A stretch of DNA of 64,000 bases. It comes from Hoeflea_A sp965228435 (GTDB taxonomy: Bacteria > Pseudomonadota > Alphaproteobacteria > Rhizobiales > Rhizobiaceae). Below, in pieces: positions 36,008 to 44,141 of this stretch. The stretch is taken from positions 2,232,001-2,296,000 of the forward strand of contig OZ245818.1 in assembly GCA_965228435.1 (NCBI GenBank), written 5' to 3'. The notes under the pieces are model-generated. The model saw only the letters and a program-made list of their open reading frames with translations, did not search any database and was not told the DNA's origin. The position numbers and the translations under genes are program-made. Each line of letters starts with the position of its first letter. Position 1 is the first letter of the stretch.

Positions 36008-36724
36008 ATGAACTCGACAAGAACCGAAACCCGACAGTTGGTCACCAAGAGGCCAACCACAGGTAATGTTACGCGAGATCGAAAAGCCCGTCGCACCTCA
36101 CCACGCACGCTGATCGCGGTAGCGCTTGGCCTGAGTCTGCCCTGCATCGCAGACGCGGCGCAGGCCGAATCTCAGCGGACAGATGTGATGACGCACCGGT
36201 CTCAGGGTGACGTGACACTGGCCAACCCGGGCGGAGCGCGGCTTGCCCGGTCACCGGAGGGTGTTTTCGTCACTCTGGAAGCCAAGGAGCTCAAGCCCGG
36301 TCACGCCTATACCATGTGGGTCGTTGCCATCAATGCGCCGGAAAATTGCAGCGAAGCTCCTTGCCCGAGCTCGGACGTGATGCAGAACACCGACGTGGTC
36401 CAGGCCGATCTCGGTTATGGCGACGGCGCTGTTGCCGGCAAGGACGGTCGCGTCCGTTTTGCCGCCTTTCAGCCGATCGGCGCAATGCCGCATTCGTGGT
36501 TCGGCCGCGGCCTGACAGACGCGGCGGCGGAGATCCACCTGGTCGTACGCGACCATGGCCCGCTGGTACCGGGTCGGGAAGCCGCGATGCTTGGGACATT
36601 CCGGGAAGGCTGCAATGCCGAGAGCGTGGCCGATACATTGCCGGCGACGGCCAGAGGTGACGGCATCCCCGGCTCCTACAAGTGCGCCAACGTTCAGGCG
36701 GCAATCTTCCAGCCGGTCGAATAG
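36008..36724 (+). CDS. Exported protein of unknown function
   Basis: A 238-residue secreted protein I do not recognise. The N-terminal 50 residues are basic and then hydrophobic (TLIAVALGLSLPCIADAAQA), a signal peptide with a likely cut after AQA. The mature part looks beta-rich: VTLANPGGARLARSPEGVFV, HAYTMWVVAINAPENC and AAEIHLVVRDHGPLVPG. Four mature cysteines (ENC, APC, EGC, YKC) suggest two disulfides. It follows the peroxiredoxin gene by 39 bp, so an envelope stress link is possible but inferred. Hairpins follow the stop codon. Confidence 0.7.
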   Translation: MNSTRTETRQLVTKRPTTGNVTRDRKARRTSPRTLIAVALGLSLPCIADAAQAESQRTDVMTHRSQGDVTLANPGGARLARSPEGVFVTLEAKELKPGHAYTMWVVAINAPENCSEAPCPSSDVMQNTDVVQADLGYGDGAVAGKDGRVRFAAFQPIGAMPHSWFGRGLTDAAAEIHLVVRDHGPLVPGREAAMLGTFREGCNAESVADTLPATARGDGIPGSYKCANVQAAIFQPVE

Positions 36725-36729
36725 GAATG

Positions 36730-36792
36730 TTCATGCGCCCCTTTTCCTCCCGGAGAGGCGCGTGAACCAATCGGGAGGCGGCGTTGCCGCCT
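36730..36792 (+). terminator. Two hairpins after the exported-protein gene
   Basis: A 10-bp stem with one mismatch (36730-36739 with 36757-36766) starts 6 bp after the stop codon. A perfect 7-bp GC stem follows (36776-36782 with 36786-36792, GTT loop). Neither has a T-run, so termination is possible but not certain. Confidence 0.4.
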
Positions 36793-36855
36793 TCCGAACA
36801 GCCTGCGACGACGCCAGACAAGTCTTTCGATGGAAAGGCTTCGCGTTCGTTGCTA

Positions 36856-36921
36856 GTGTCCTGAATCTGAAGTTCGTTCGGAGCCTGCTGTACAATCTGA
36901 CGAACTTCGGATTCAGGACAC
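36856..36921. repeat. Long inverted repeat upstream of the LuxR-type regulator
   Basis: The arms 36856-36876 and 36901-36921 are inverted copies of 21 bp with one mismatch, and pairing extends one base more on the inside. The loop is about 22 nt. It ends 30 bp before the regulator's ATG. It may be an operator for a dimeric protein, an RNA hairpin in the leader, or the remains of a small palindromic repeat element. Confidence 0.8.
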
Positions 36922-36950
36922 TCGCGTTGGGTCGGGGGTCGGCGAGCCCA

Positions 36951-37718
36951 ATGATATCTGAACTGTCCAAGAGCGACGATGAATCAGCAGCGATCCTGCG
37001 CTCTCTCTCGCTGTGCATGAGAGCGCTGGGCACGACTGACTTCAACGGGTGCTTTCTCGATCTGATCGAGACCTCCGTACAGGCCGACCAGGTCATGGTC
37101 TTTTCCTACAGGCACGGCCGGCCGCGTTGTTATCTGTCGTTCAATCGAAGACAGAAACAGACGGCGGAGAACCTCTCGCAAAGGTACCTGCGCAGCGGCT
37201 ACCAGATCGACCCGCTCAAGGCTGACATCGAGGCCGTCGGGCGAAGCGGTGACACGCGAGTGATTCAGCTCGATGAACTGCGGGACCGCATGAGCGACCA
37301 ATATTGGACCTCGTTCTTCCACGAGCCTGGAATTGTCGACAAGCTGACCGTTGTCGCCGGCCGCGATGACGATATTCTGGGCATCAATTTCTATCGGTTT
37401 GACGAAAGCGGCCGTTTTGCAGCCGACGCTGGACACGCCGGCAATCCGCTTTGGGAGATCATTGCGCAGACGGCATTGCTGCACTATTCCGAGCGGCAAC
37501 CGGCCAACCTCAGGAGCCCGCTCAATTCGCTGTCCGACCGCGAGCGGCAAATCTGTGAAGCGATGCTGCGCGGCCTGACAACGGACGCCATCGCCTGGGA
37601 GCTTGGCGTTGCGCCGAGCACCGTGACCACCTACCGCAAGCGCGCCTATGAAAAGCTCGGTATTAACTCCAAGCCGGCCCTGTTCGCCCTGTGCGGCGAC
37701 AGTTCGGATCGCGGGTGA
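36951..37718 (+). CDS. LuxR-family transcriptional regulator
   Basis: A 255-residue regulator. Residues about 190-250 form a LuxR/GerE helix-turn-helix: LNSLSDRERQICEAMLRGLT, then AIAWELGVAPSTVTTYRKRA and YEKLGINSKPALFAL. The N-terminal 180 residues look like a sensory domain, probably GAF-like, rather than a clear acyl-homoserine-lactone pocket. I chose the ATG at 36951 because the frame upstream runs through the inverted repeat and the previous gene's 3' end. It lies upstream of the flavoprotein hydroxylase (94-bp gap) and may control it. Confidence 0.85.
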   Translation: MISELSKSDDESAAILRSLSLCMRALGTTDFNGCFLDLIETSVQADQVMVFSYRHGRPRCYLSFNRRQKQTAENLSQRYLRSGYQIDPLKADIEAVGRSGDTRVIQLDELRDRMSDQYWTSFFHEPGIVDKLTVVAGRDDDILGINFYRFDESGRFAADAGHAGNPLWEIIAQTALLHYSERQPANLRSPLNSLSDRERQICEAMLRGLTTDAIAWELGVAPSTVTTYRKRAYEKLGINSKPALFALCGDSSDRG

Positions 37719-37811
37719 CGGTGCAGCGGCTGTCCTCCCTCAAGGGGGACAGACAGCGTTTTCGAAATGTGGAACCCTGCGCCGCGGAAACACCCTGGAA
37801 GGAACCGACCG

Positions 37812-39455
37812 ATGAGGCCCGCCGGCAGGGGAGAGCTCGACTCCCTCTATTTCAGCTACCCGCATTTTGACGCCCCTAAGGACCCGGAGAGACAGAATCT
37901 CGGTCAGAGAGCTCCAGTGGTGATTGTCGGTGCAGGACCGGTTGGCATGACCACGGCGCTGGCGTTGGCACAGGAGGGCGTTCGCACCGTCATCCTGGAT
38001 CGGAAATCGACATTCAATGATGGCAGTCGGGCGATCTGTCTTGAACGACACAGTTACGCCATTCTGGAAAGTCTCGGCGCCGTCGCGCCGTTCCTCGACA
38101 AGTCACTCCCGTGGACGCGCGGACGCTCATTCTACCGCAACCGGCAGATCCTCGAATTCGAGATGCCGGACAGCGGAGACGAAAAATACCGCCCGATGTA
38201 CAATCTGCAGCAGCAGTATATCGAACGCTATCTGCATGAAGCGGCCTCCGGCAACGACCTCATTTCGTTGCGGTGGCAAAGCGAGCTGGTCGCCCTGGAG
38301 GACGAGGAAGGCGGGGTAACTCTGACCATCAGGGACAGCGAGGACATCTATGAATTGACCGCCGATTGGGTGATCGCCTGCGACGGCGCCCACAGTCCGG
38401 TTCGCAAGATGCGTGGGCTGCGGCTCAATGGCGAGAATTTCGAGGGTCGCTACGTCATCGCCGACATTCGCATGGATCACGACTTCCCGACGATCCGGCG
38501 GGCGCTGTTCGATCCGGCGTGCCGGCCTGGCGGCACGGTGCTCATTCACCGCCAGCCGGACAACATCTGGCGCATCGACTATCAGCTGTTCGATGGGGAA
38601 AGCACCGAGGATGCAATTCGCGAAGACAACATCCGGGCCGGCGTTGCGGGCGTTCTCGGCGAGATCGGCCACGAAGGCGACTGGGAACTGGAATGGTGGA
38701 GCGTCTACACCGCCAACACGCTCGCCCTCGACGACTACCGCGACGACCGCGTGTTCTTTGCCGGCGACAGCGCCCATATCGTGCCGATTTTTGGCGTGCG
38801 TGGTCTCAACAATGGCCTTGCCGACGCCGTTAACATCGGCTGGAAGCTCGGATGGGTGCTGAACGGCGAGGCGGGGGTCGAGTTGCTCGATAGTTACACG
38901 CCGGAACGGCGCGGTGCGACACTGGATGTCTTCGCCAACGCTTCCAAAAGCGCCCGCTTCATGACCCCGCCGACCCGCGGCTGGCAGATCATGCGCGATG
39001 CGGCGCTGTCGCTGGCTCTCAGTCACGATTTCGCTGGTCAATTGGCCAACCCGCGCCAGATGAAGCCCTATGTCTATACGGATGGTCCAGCGATCTGCCC
39101 GGATGCCGGCGACTTTACGTCCGGCCCGGAAGTGGGCCGGGTCGCACCGGATGTGAAACTTGGCGACGGATTTCTTTCGGATCAACTGAGCCGCGGCTTC
39201 ACCGCCCTCTGCTTCGATGAAGCGTTGGCGGCGGATCTGGAGGCGGAGGCCGGAGAGGACCCTGGCATTGCCGTGCTGACCCAGCCCGGCGATGGTCGGA
39301 CCGCCTCGGCCTATGGAGCGGATGCCTCCTCGGTTTACCTGGTTCGGCCCGATCGACATATTGCAGCGCGCTGGCGCAGCGCTTCAGCTCCGGAGGTCCT
39401 GGCCGCCTACCGGGCGATCATCTGCAGGAAGGACCGATGTCATGAACCAGGCTGA
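37812..39455 (+). CDS. FAD-dependent aromatic hydroxylase-like monooxygenase
   Basis: A 547-residue group A flavoprotein monooxygenase, close to MhpA/PcpB-type hydroxylases. Motifs: dinucleotide fold VVIVGAGPVGMTTALALA (about residues 36-53), the DG motif VIACDGAHSPVRKM (about 188-201), and the GD motif VFFAGDSAHIVPIFGVRGLN (about 310-330). The C-terminal thioredoxin-like domain is present. It would hydroxylate a phenolic or similar substrate with NAD(P)H and O2. GGAAGGA precedes the ATG at 37812. Its 3' end overlaps the DUF2783 gene by 14 bp. Confidence 0.9.
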   Translation: MRPAGRGELDSLYFSYPHFDAPKDPERQNLGQRAPVVIVGAGPVGMTTALALAQEGVRTVILDRKSTFNDGSRAICLERHSYAILESLGAVAPFLDKSLPWTRGRSFYRNRQILEFEMPDSGDEKYRPMYNLQQQYIERYLHEAASGNDLISLRWQSELVALEDEEGGVTLTIRDSEDIYELTADWVIACDGAHSPVRKMRGLRLNGENFEGRYVIADIRMDHDFPTIRRALFDPACRPGGTVLIHRQPDNIWRIDYQLFDGESTEDAIREDNIRAGVAGVLGEIGHEGDWELEWWSVYTANTLALDDYRDDRVFFAGDSAHIVPIFGVRGLNNGLADAVNIGWKLGWVLNGEAGVELLDSYTPERRGATLDVFANASKSARFMTPPTRGWQIMRDAALSLALSHDFAGQLANPRQMKPYVYTDGPAICPDAGDFTSGPEVGRVAPDVKLGDGFLSDQLSRGFTALCFDEALAADLEAEAGEDPGIAVLTQPGDGRTASAYGADASSVYLVRPDRHIAARWRSASAPEVLAAYRAIICRKDRCHEPG

Positions 39456-39624
39456 CCTCGAAAAGGTCTACGAAACCGTCGCGACAAGCATCGATGCCGC
39501 CGGATCGGATGGGGCGGAGGTGTTCCTGGCAAAGCTGGTTCTGCTGCTCGCCCGCGAAATCGGCGATGCCGATCGGGTGCTGACCCTGGTGGCCGAGGCG
39601 CAAGGCGACCCGGCCGACGGTTGA
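39442..39624 (+). CDS. DUF2783 small protein
   Basis: A 60-residue acidic helical protein: MNQADLEKVYETVATSIDAA, then EVFLAKLVLLLAREIGDADR. It matches the DUF2783 type that is regularly encoded beside FAD-dependent monooxygenases. The start overlaps the hydroxylase 3' end by 14 bp and GGAAGGA lies upstream, so the two are translationally coupled. It may be a small accessory subunit; that is inference. Confidence 0.8.
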   Translation: MNQADLEKVYETVATSIDAAGSDGAEVFLAKLVLLLAREIGDADRVLTLVAEAQGDPADG

Positions 39625-39630
39625 TCGGCC

Positions 39631-40845
39631 TCAGCGTGACGTTGCCTTTTCAGCCTCCAGCACAACGAGCACCTCAACATCAAATCCAACCATCTGGTCG
39701 GTCTCGAACCCTTCGCGACCAATGTCGTAGTCGAGCCGCTTGAGTGCGACGCTGCCTTCCATGAAGGCTCGGCCATCCTCGATTTTCAGGGTGAAGGGCA
39801 GCATCAGTGGTCTGGACTGGCCAGCCAGCTGTAACTGACCCCGGGCTTCGTAAGACTCCGGTCCCGTGTTGACAAAATCGGACGATACGAAGCGTGCCGT
39901 GGGATATCGTTCGACATTGAGAAAGTCAGCCGACAGCGCCCGATCGGTTACGGCCCCGATTGTCAGGCTGGCAATGACGATCTCGACAGCGACTTTGGCC
40001 GAGGCCAGATCGTCAGGGTCGAAGTCGATTGTTGCGTTCCAGTCCGCAAACTGGCCTGTAACCGGCGCCCCTGACTGGATGATCTGAATGTCCAGCCGGC
40101 TGCTTTGCCGGTCCACCTGCCAACCCGCCGATGGCACGCCTGGATTGCCGGAAATAGCGGTCGGACTGTTTGAGCGGCCTGTTACGGACACCGCTGCCAA
40201 GCCGACCGCTGCGAACGCCGCAATCGCCAATGTCACTGGAAGCCGTCTGTAGCCGGGATCCGAAAGATCATCCGGTACGTTGACGGTACGAAAAGGAATC
40301 ATCCGCGCCAGGGTTCCGTCGCGATCAATGAGCGTATGTTTCAGCGCTCCGCCGATATGCAGCACGAGGCATAAACCGAGCAAGATGACCGTGAAGAAGT
40401 GCACCGCCCCGAAAATCTCTGCCAGATGCGGATTCTTCGGCACCAGCGGAATGTCTTGCGGCAGCGGCCACCAGATGGGTGCAAATCCCTCCAGTGCCGA
40501 GTGATGAAGCCACCCGCTCAACGGCATTGCGATGATGGCGCCGTAAAGCACCCAGTGGACGGTTTGAGCCGCCAGGTTTTCCAGCGGCCTGTCGGCATTC
40601 AGCGGCTTGGGATGCGGTTGAACCAGCGCCCAGCCGACCCGCAGGATTGCGAGCACGAACACCGCGATTCCCAGCGTCTTGTGCAGCGAATAGAACCACG
40701 ATTTATGGGTCACTTCCGCGACAGAACTGGCTGGCAGCTCGTCCATGTAAATGCCAAGCGGAATGAGCGTCAGGATGAGTGCCGCGACCGCCCAATGCAG
40801 TGTCTGGGCGACCAGGCCATAGGTCTTTTGACTGTTGACGAACAC
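39631..40845 (-). CDS. Cytochrome b561 fused to a YceI domain
   Basis: A 404-residue fusion. Residues 1-185 are a four-helix b561-type cytochrome with haem-ligand histidines (TLHWAVAALILTL, SLHKTLGIAVFV, AVHFFTVILLGLCLVLHIGG). A further membrane helix lies near 205-225. Residues about 240-400 form a YceI lipocalin-like barrel (WQVDRQSSRLDIQI, then NVERYPTARFVSSDF and GSVALKRLDYDIGREGF). YceI proteins bind isoprenoid quinone-like lipids, so the fusion suggests electron transfer to a periplasmic quinone pool. It follows the separate yceI gene by 126 bp. Confidence 0.9.
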   Translation of the reverse strand: MFVNSQKTYGLVAQTLHWAVAALILTLIPLGIYMDELPASSVAEVTHKSWFYSLHKTLGIAVFVLAILRVGWALVQPHPKPLNADRPLENLAAQTVHWVLYGAIIAMPLSGWLHHSALEGFAPIWWPLPQDIPLVPKNPHLAEIFGAVHFFTVILLGLCLVLHIGGALKHTLIDRDGTLARMIPFRTVNVPDDLSDPGYRRLPVTLAIAAFAAVGLAAVSVTGRSNSPTAISGNPGVPSAGWQVDRQSSRLDIQIIQSGAPVTGQFADWNATIDFDPDDLASAKVAVEIVIASLTIGAVTDRALSADFLNVERYPTARFVSSDFVNTGPESYEARGQLQLAGQSRPLMLPFTLKIEDGRAFMEGSVALKRLDYDIGREGFETDQMVGFDVEVLVVLEAEKATSR

Positions 40846-40971
40846 GTGTGCCGGACCTGCCGAGGAACTGGGAACAGCGCCGCGAGGAACGCGGCCGCGC
40901 CGGGCGCCTCGGGATCGAAGCGCCCGGTGTTGTTGTCGATGTCAGAGTGCTCTCACCAGTTGAGCATCTAT

Positions 40972-41571
40972 CTATTTGCGATCCTTCATTTCAGTGACGA
41001 TCGAAATTGAGATCGGACCGGTTGGAAAGGCCTTGCCCACATCAAATGCGACGTGATCGATTTCTCCCGTGGCGGTAAAGGCCACCCAATCGCCTTTGTA
41101 ATAGTCGAGGAATTTGCCGATCGGGTGTTCGCCACGATGGGTCAATGTGGTTTTCAACGTCACCGGGTGGGTCACACCGTGAATGGTCAGGTCACCGGTG
41201 ATATCAGCAGTCGTATCGCCGGTTTGCTTGATGCTTGTGCTCTTGAACGTGATCTCGGGATAGGTTTCAACTTCGAGAAAATCCGCGCTCTTCAGGTGAT
41301 CGTCGAGCGGACCGAAGCCGCTGGAAATGCTGGACGCATCCACCGTGACATCGAGTTTGGATTGCTCGACGTTGTCGGGGTCCAATACGAGCGTGCCGTT
41401 GACGGACGTGAATTCGGCCGTCTGCATCGATACACCGGCATGGCTCCACCCCAGCCGCACTTCGGTGTGGCCCTGATCGGTATAGTAGGTTTCGGTTGCA
41501 AACGCAGAAAAGCTGGTCGCGGCGATCAACAATGGCACCGACGCCAGGCTCGAAATTCTGCTGAATCCCAT
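40972..41571 (-). CDS. Periplasmic YceI-family protein
   Basis: A 199-residue secreted YceI barrel. A signal peptide ends in SFSAFA (about residue 24). The fold is visible in TDQGHTEVRLGWSHAGVSMQ, FLEVETYPEITFKSTSI and DLTIHGVTHPVTLKTTLT. The C-terminal KAFPTGPISISIVTEMK is also typical. YceI proteins bind long polyprenyl or fatty ligands. I chose the ATG at 41571, directly before the signal peptide. With the downstream fusion gene it forms an operon divergent from the MarR gene, with an operator-like palindrome between. Confidence 0.93.
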   Translation of the reverse strand: MGFSRISSLASVPLLIAATSFSAFATETYYTDQGHTEVRLGWSHAGVSMQTAEFTSVNGTLVLDPDNVEQSKLDVTVDASSISSGFGPLDDHLKSADFLEVETYPEITFKSTSIKQTGDTTADITGDLTIHGVTHPVTLKTTLTHRGEHPIGKFLDYYKGDWVAFTATGEIDHVAFDVGKAFPTGPISISIVTEMKDRK

Positions 41572-41652
41572 TATCTTTCCTCCTTTGGGTGTTTCCGCAT
41601 CCTCGCGAAATGTTGTCCAGACCCTGATCTTGACGAATGGCGGCAAGGCCGG

Positions 41653-41674
41653 ATTAGATGAAAATGCATCTAAT
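41653..41674. promoter_or_regulatory. MarR-type operator between yceI and marR
   Basis: A perfect 8-bp inverted repeat ATTAGATG-N6-CATCTAAT in the 126-bp divergent intergenic region. The spacing of 14 bp between arm starts suits a winged-helix dimer such as MarR. It lies 23 bp before the marR start and 81 bp before yceI, so binding could repress both. Confidence 0.7.
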
Positions 41675-41697
41675 TAAATTCAATCAGAGAGCGCAAT

Positions 41698-42165
41698 GTG
41701 AAACCTTGCCCCTCACCGGAAAGTGAACGCGTCGATCCAACGGCTGAACAGACTGCCCTCTGGGTGGCTCTGAACAGAGCGCAGCGCGCGATCTATCGAA
41801 CCATGGACGCCGAACTCAAGGCCAACGGGTTGCCCCCGCTGCGGTGGTACGATGTCCTGTGGGAGCTTGAACGCACGCCGCAAGATGGACTGCGGCCGAA
41901 GGAGATTGAAAAATCTCACCTTTTCGAACAATCAAACCTGTCGCGGCTGCTGCAACGCCTGGTCGATGAGCGGCTGGTCGAGGTTCTGGATTTTCCCGAC
42001 GACGGCCGCGGCAAGATCATGAAAATCACACCCCAGGGGCGTCAGATGCGCAAGCGCATGTGGGCGATCTACGGACCTCTGATCCACAAACTGATGAGCC
42101 CGATCGACAGCAGCGAAGAGCTCAGCAGGGCGTCGGCGACGCTGGGGAAGCTGATCGACCGGTGA
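41698..42165 (+). CDS. MarR-family transcriptional regulator
   Basis: A 155-residue MarR protein. The winged helix reads LRWYDVLWELERTPQDGLRP, then EIEKSHLFEQSNLSRLLQRL (recognition helix), and wing DFPDDGRGKIMKITPQG. N- and C-terminal helices for dimerisation are complete. The start is GTG at 41698. It is divergent from the YceI operon and next to its likely operator, so it probably regulates that operon and itself. The inducer is unknown; phenolic or quinone ligands are usual for the family. Confidence 0.9.
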   Translation: MKPCPSPESERVDPTAEQTALWVALNRAQRAIYRTMDAELKANGLPPLRWYDVLWELERTPQDGLRPKEIEKSHLFEQSNLSRLLQRLVDERLVEVLDFPDDGRGKIMKITPQGRQMRKRMWAIYGPLIHKLMSPIDSSEELSRASATLGKLIDR

Positions 42166-42245
42166 AATTGGCGACACCCCGAAGAAGAACGTGCTTTTCG
42201 CAGCCGATTGGCTCATGATCCGTGGCAAAGACTATGGGGATTGGC

Positions 42246-42704
42246 ATGATGGACGCACCGGACCTTCGCCACGTGTGCACACTCTTCGTGGAACTCGACC
42301 CGATCCGGGAAATGGGGCAGGGACCGGCCGGTCAGCGGCGGATCATTCCCATCGTTGGCGGCAGGGTTGAAGGTGAGCTCTCGGGTTCGATCCTCAATGT
42401 CGGTGCCGACTGGCAGACCGTCTACGCTGACGGAACCGCATGGCTCGACACGCGGTATGCATTCGAAACGGACGACGGTGCGATCATCGAGATTGTCAAC
42501 CGTGGGTATCGACACGGTCCGCCGGAGGTGATGGCGCGTCTGGCGAGCGGCGAGGAAGTCGATCCGGACGAATATTACATGCGCACCGCTGCATTTCTCG
42601 AAACCGGTGTGCCGCGCTATGCCTGGGTCAACAGAACCGTCTTTGTCGGTACCGGGGCACGGCGTGACAGCGCGGTCGAAATGGCTCTGTTCGCGGTATC
42701 CTGA
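42246..42704 (+). CDS. DUF3237 protein
   Basis: A 152-residue protein of the DUF3237 family, seen in HVCTLFVELDPIREMGQGPA, RRIIPIVGGRVEGELSGSIL and GADWQTVYADGTAWLDTRYA. It is a compact beta-rich cytosolic protein; function is not established, though members often lie in aromatic or lactone catabolic clusters. I chose the ATG at 42246 because GGGGA lies 5 bases upstream; a GTG eight codons earlier is the alternative. It is followed by the SnoaL-like gene after 31 bp. Confidence 0.8.
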   Translation: MMDAPDLRHVCTLFVELDPIREMGQGPAGQRRIIPIVGGRVEGELSGSILNVGADWQTVYADGTAWLDTRYAFETDDGAIIEIVNRGYRHGPPEVMARLASGEEVDPDEYYMRTAAFLETGVPRYAWVNRTVFVGTGARRDSAVEMALFAVS

Positions 42705-42735
42705 ACGAACGAAAACGGTCGCGAAGAGGAAACGG

Positions 42736-43503
42736 ATGATCAAATCTGGTTCGAAGAAAGAGCTGCTGCAAACACTTCTCAAGGGCATCGAAACGGGCGA
42801 CGCGGCTGCAGCCGCCGTCGTCAATGAATCCAAATACATTCAGCACAACCCGCAAACGCATGAGGGAAGCGAGGGGCTTGCTGTGCTGTTCGCACGGCTG
42901 GCAAAGACCAACCCACGGGTCACCTTCGTCCGGGTCTTTGAAGATGGTGACTATGCCTTTGCGCACAACGAATATGATTTCTCGACTCTCCGCGTCGCCT
43001 TCGAGGTTTTCCGTTTCGAAGATGGCCAGGCTGTTGAACATTGGGATAACATTCAGCCAAGCCGCGGTCCCAATCCTTCGAGCCGAGGGATGCTCGATGG
43101 CACGACAGACATCTGCGATGCGGACAAGACGGAGGCCAATCGGGCCCTGGCACGGCGCTTCGTTGAGGAGGTGCTGATCGACCGGCAGCATGATCGGCTT
43201 GAAAGCTACGTTGCCGATGACCTGATCCAGCACAATCCCGACCTCGCAGACGGCAATACGGCCCTGCGCGCATCCCTGCAAGAGACGGACGGCGAGGCTC
43301 CAGCCATACGCTATGACACTCTCCACAAGGTGCTCGCGGAGGGCAATTTCGTTCTGTGCATGAGCGAGGGTTATCGCCGCGGCATGCACACCAGCTTCTA
43401 TGACCTGTTTCGCCTGGCAGATGGCCTAATCGTTGAGCATTGGGACACGATCGAGACCATTGCCCCGCGCAGCGAATGGAAGAACGACAACGGTAAATTC
43501 TGA
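42736..43503 (+). CDS. Tandem SnoaL-like (NTF2-fold) protein
   Basis: A 255-residue protein made of two SnoaL-like domains. Repeat one carries YIQHNPQTHEGSEGLAVLFA and EVFRFEDGQAVEHWDNIQ; repeat two carries LIQHNPDLADGNTALRASLQ and DLFRLADGLIVEHWDTIE. Each repeat keeps the QHNP and EHWD motifs that mark this polyketide-cyclase-like family. Substrate is unknown. A gaagagga site precedes the ATG at 42736. It sits between DUF3237 and RidA-family genes, which suggests a small-molecule degradation set. Confidence 0.85.
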   Translation: MIKSGSKKELLQTLLKGIETGDAAAAAVVNESKYIQHNPQTHEGSEGLAVLFARLAKTNPRVTFVRVFEDGDYAFAHNEYDFSTLRVAFEVFRFEDGQAVEHWDNIQPSRGPNPSSRGMLDGTTDICDADKTEANRALARRFVEEVLIDRQHDRLESYVADDLIQHNPDLADGNTALRASLQETDGEAPAIRYDTLHKVLAEGNFVLCMSEGYRRGMHTSFYDLFRLADGLIVEHWDTIETIAPRSEWKNDNGKF

Positions 43504-43610
43504 CGCCGCTTACCGGTTCCTTTTCGGCAAGTGCCACGACACTCCTATCACAACGGTGAGAGGAGCAATGTGGTCAAAGGATCTTCCAATTCTCGAAAAG
43601 GAAGACCCTT

Positions 43611-44006
43611 ATGCAAAGAACCGCCGTCAACCCCTGGTCCTGGTCGTTGAACTTTGGCTACAACCAGGCTGAAATTCTCACCGAAACGAGCCGGCAGCTA
43701 ATCTGCGCCGGCCAGACATCTGTCGATGCCGAAGGAAACCCGCAGCATGCGGGAGACATGCGCAATCAGATGGCGTTGGCACTCGACAATCTCGGTGCCG
43801 TGCTCAGCGACGCTGGCATGGGTCTCGCCGATGTCATCAAGCTGACCGTCTACTCCACCGACGTGGATGAAACGCTGAAGAATTTCGATATCATCGGATC
43901 GCGCTTCGGGCCCACCGGCGTTTCTCCTCCCATGTCGCTGGTGGGGGTGACCCGGCTTGCTGTTCCGCAACTGATGTTCGAGATCGAGGCCACCGCCGCC
44001 GACTGA
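43611..44006 (+). CDS. RidA-family protein (reactive enamine/imine deaminase-like)
   Basis: A 131-residue YjgF/YER057c/UK114 protein. Visible elements are ICAGQTSVDAEGNPQHAGDM, QMALALDNLGAVLSDAGMGL, and DVIKLTVYSTDVDE. The canonical catalytic Arg of RidA (before C-terminal E) is not clearly placed: the last segment reads RLAVPQLMFEIEATAAD with Gln-Leu where archetypal RidA has ARLP-x-x-x-VEIE. It may therefore belong to an Rid subgroup without the imine deaminase activity. AAGGAAG precedes the ATG. It is the third gene of the DUF3237-SnoaL-RidA run. Confidence 0.85.
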   Translation: MQRTAVNPWSWSLNFGYNQAEILTETSRQLICAGQTSVDAEGNPQHAGDMRNQMALALDNLGAVLSDAGMGLADVIKLTVYSTDVDETLKNFDIIGSRFGPTGVSPPMSLVGVTRLAVPQLMFEIEATAAD

Positions 44007-44141
44007 TACCGAAGACGGGCGTCCGGTGGACCGAGTAAGCCGGGCGCCTGTTTGCGCGAAAACCTCGAAACAGGCTGTGATATAGCTTCAAGCACGCAAG
44101 GTAGTGCGTTTGCTACCCCTATCGAGGTGATCTGATAACCG

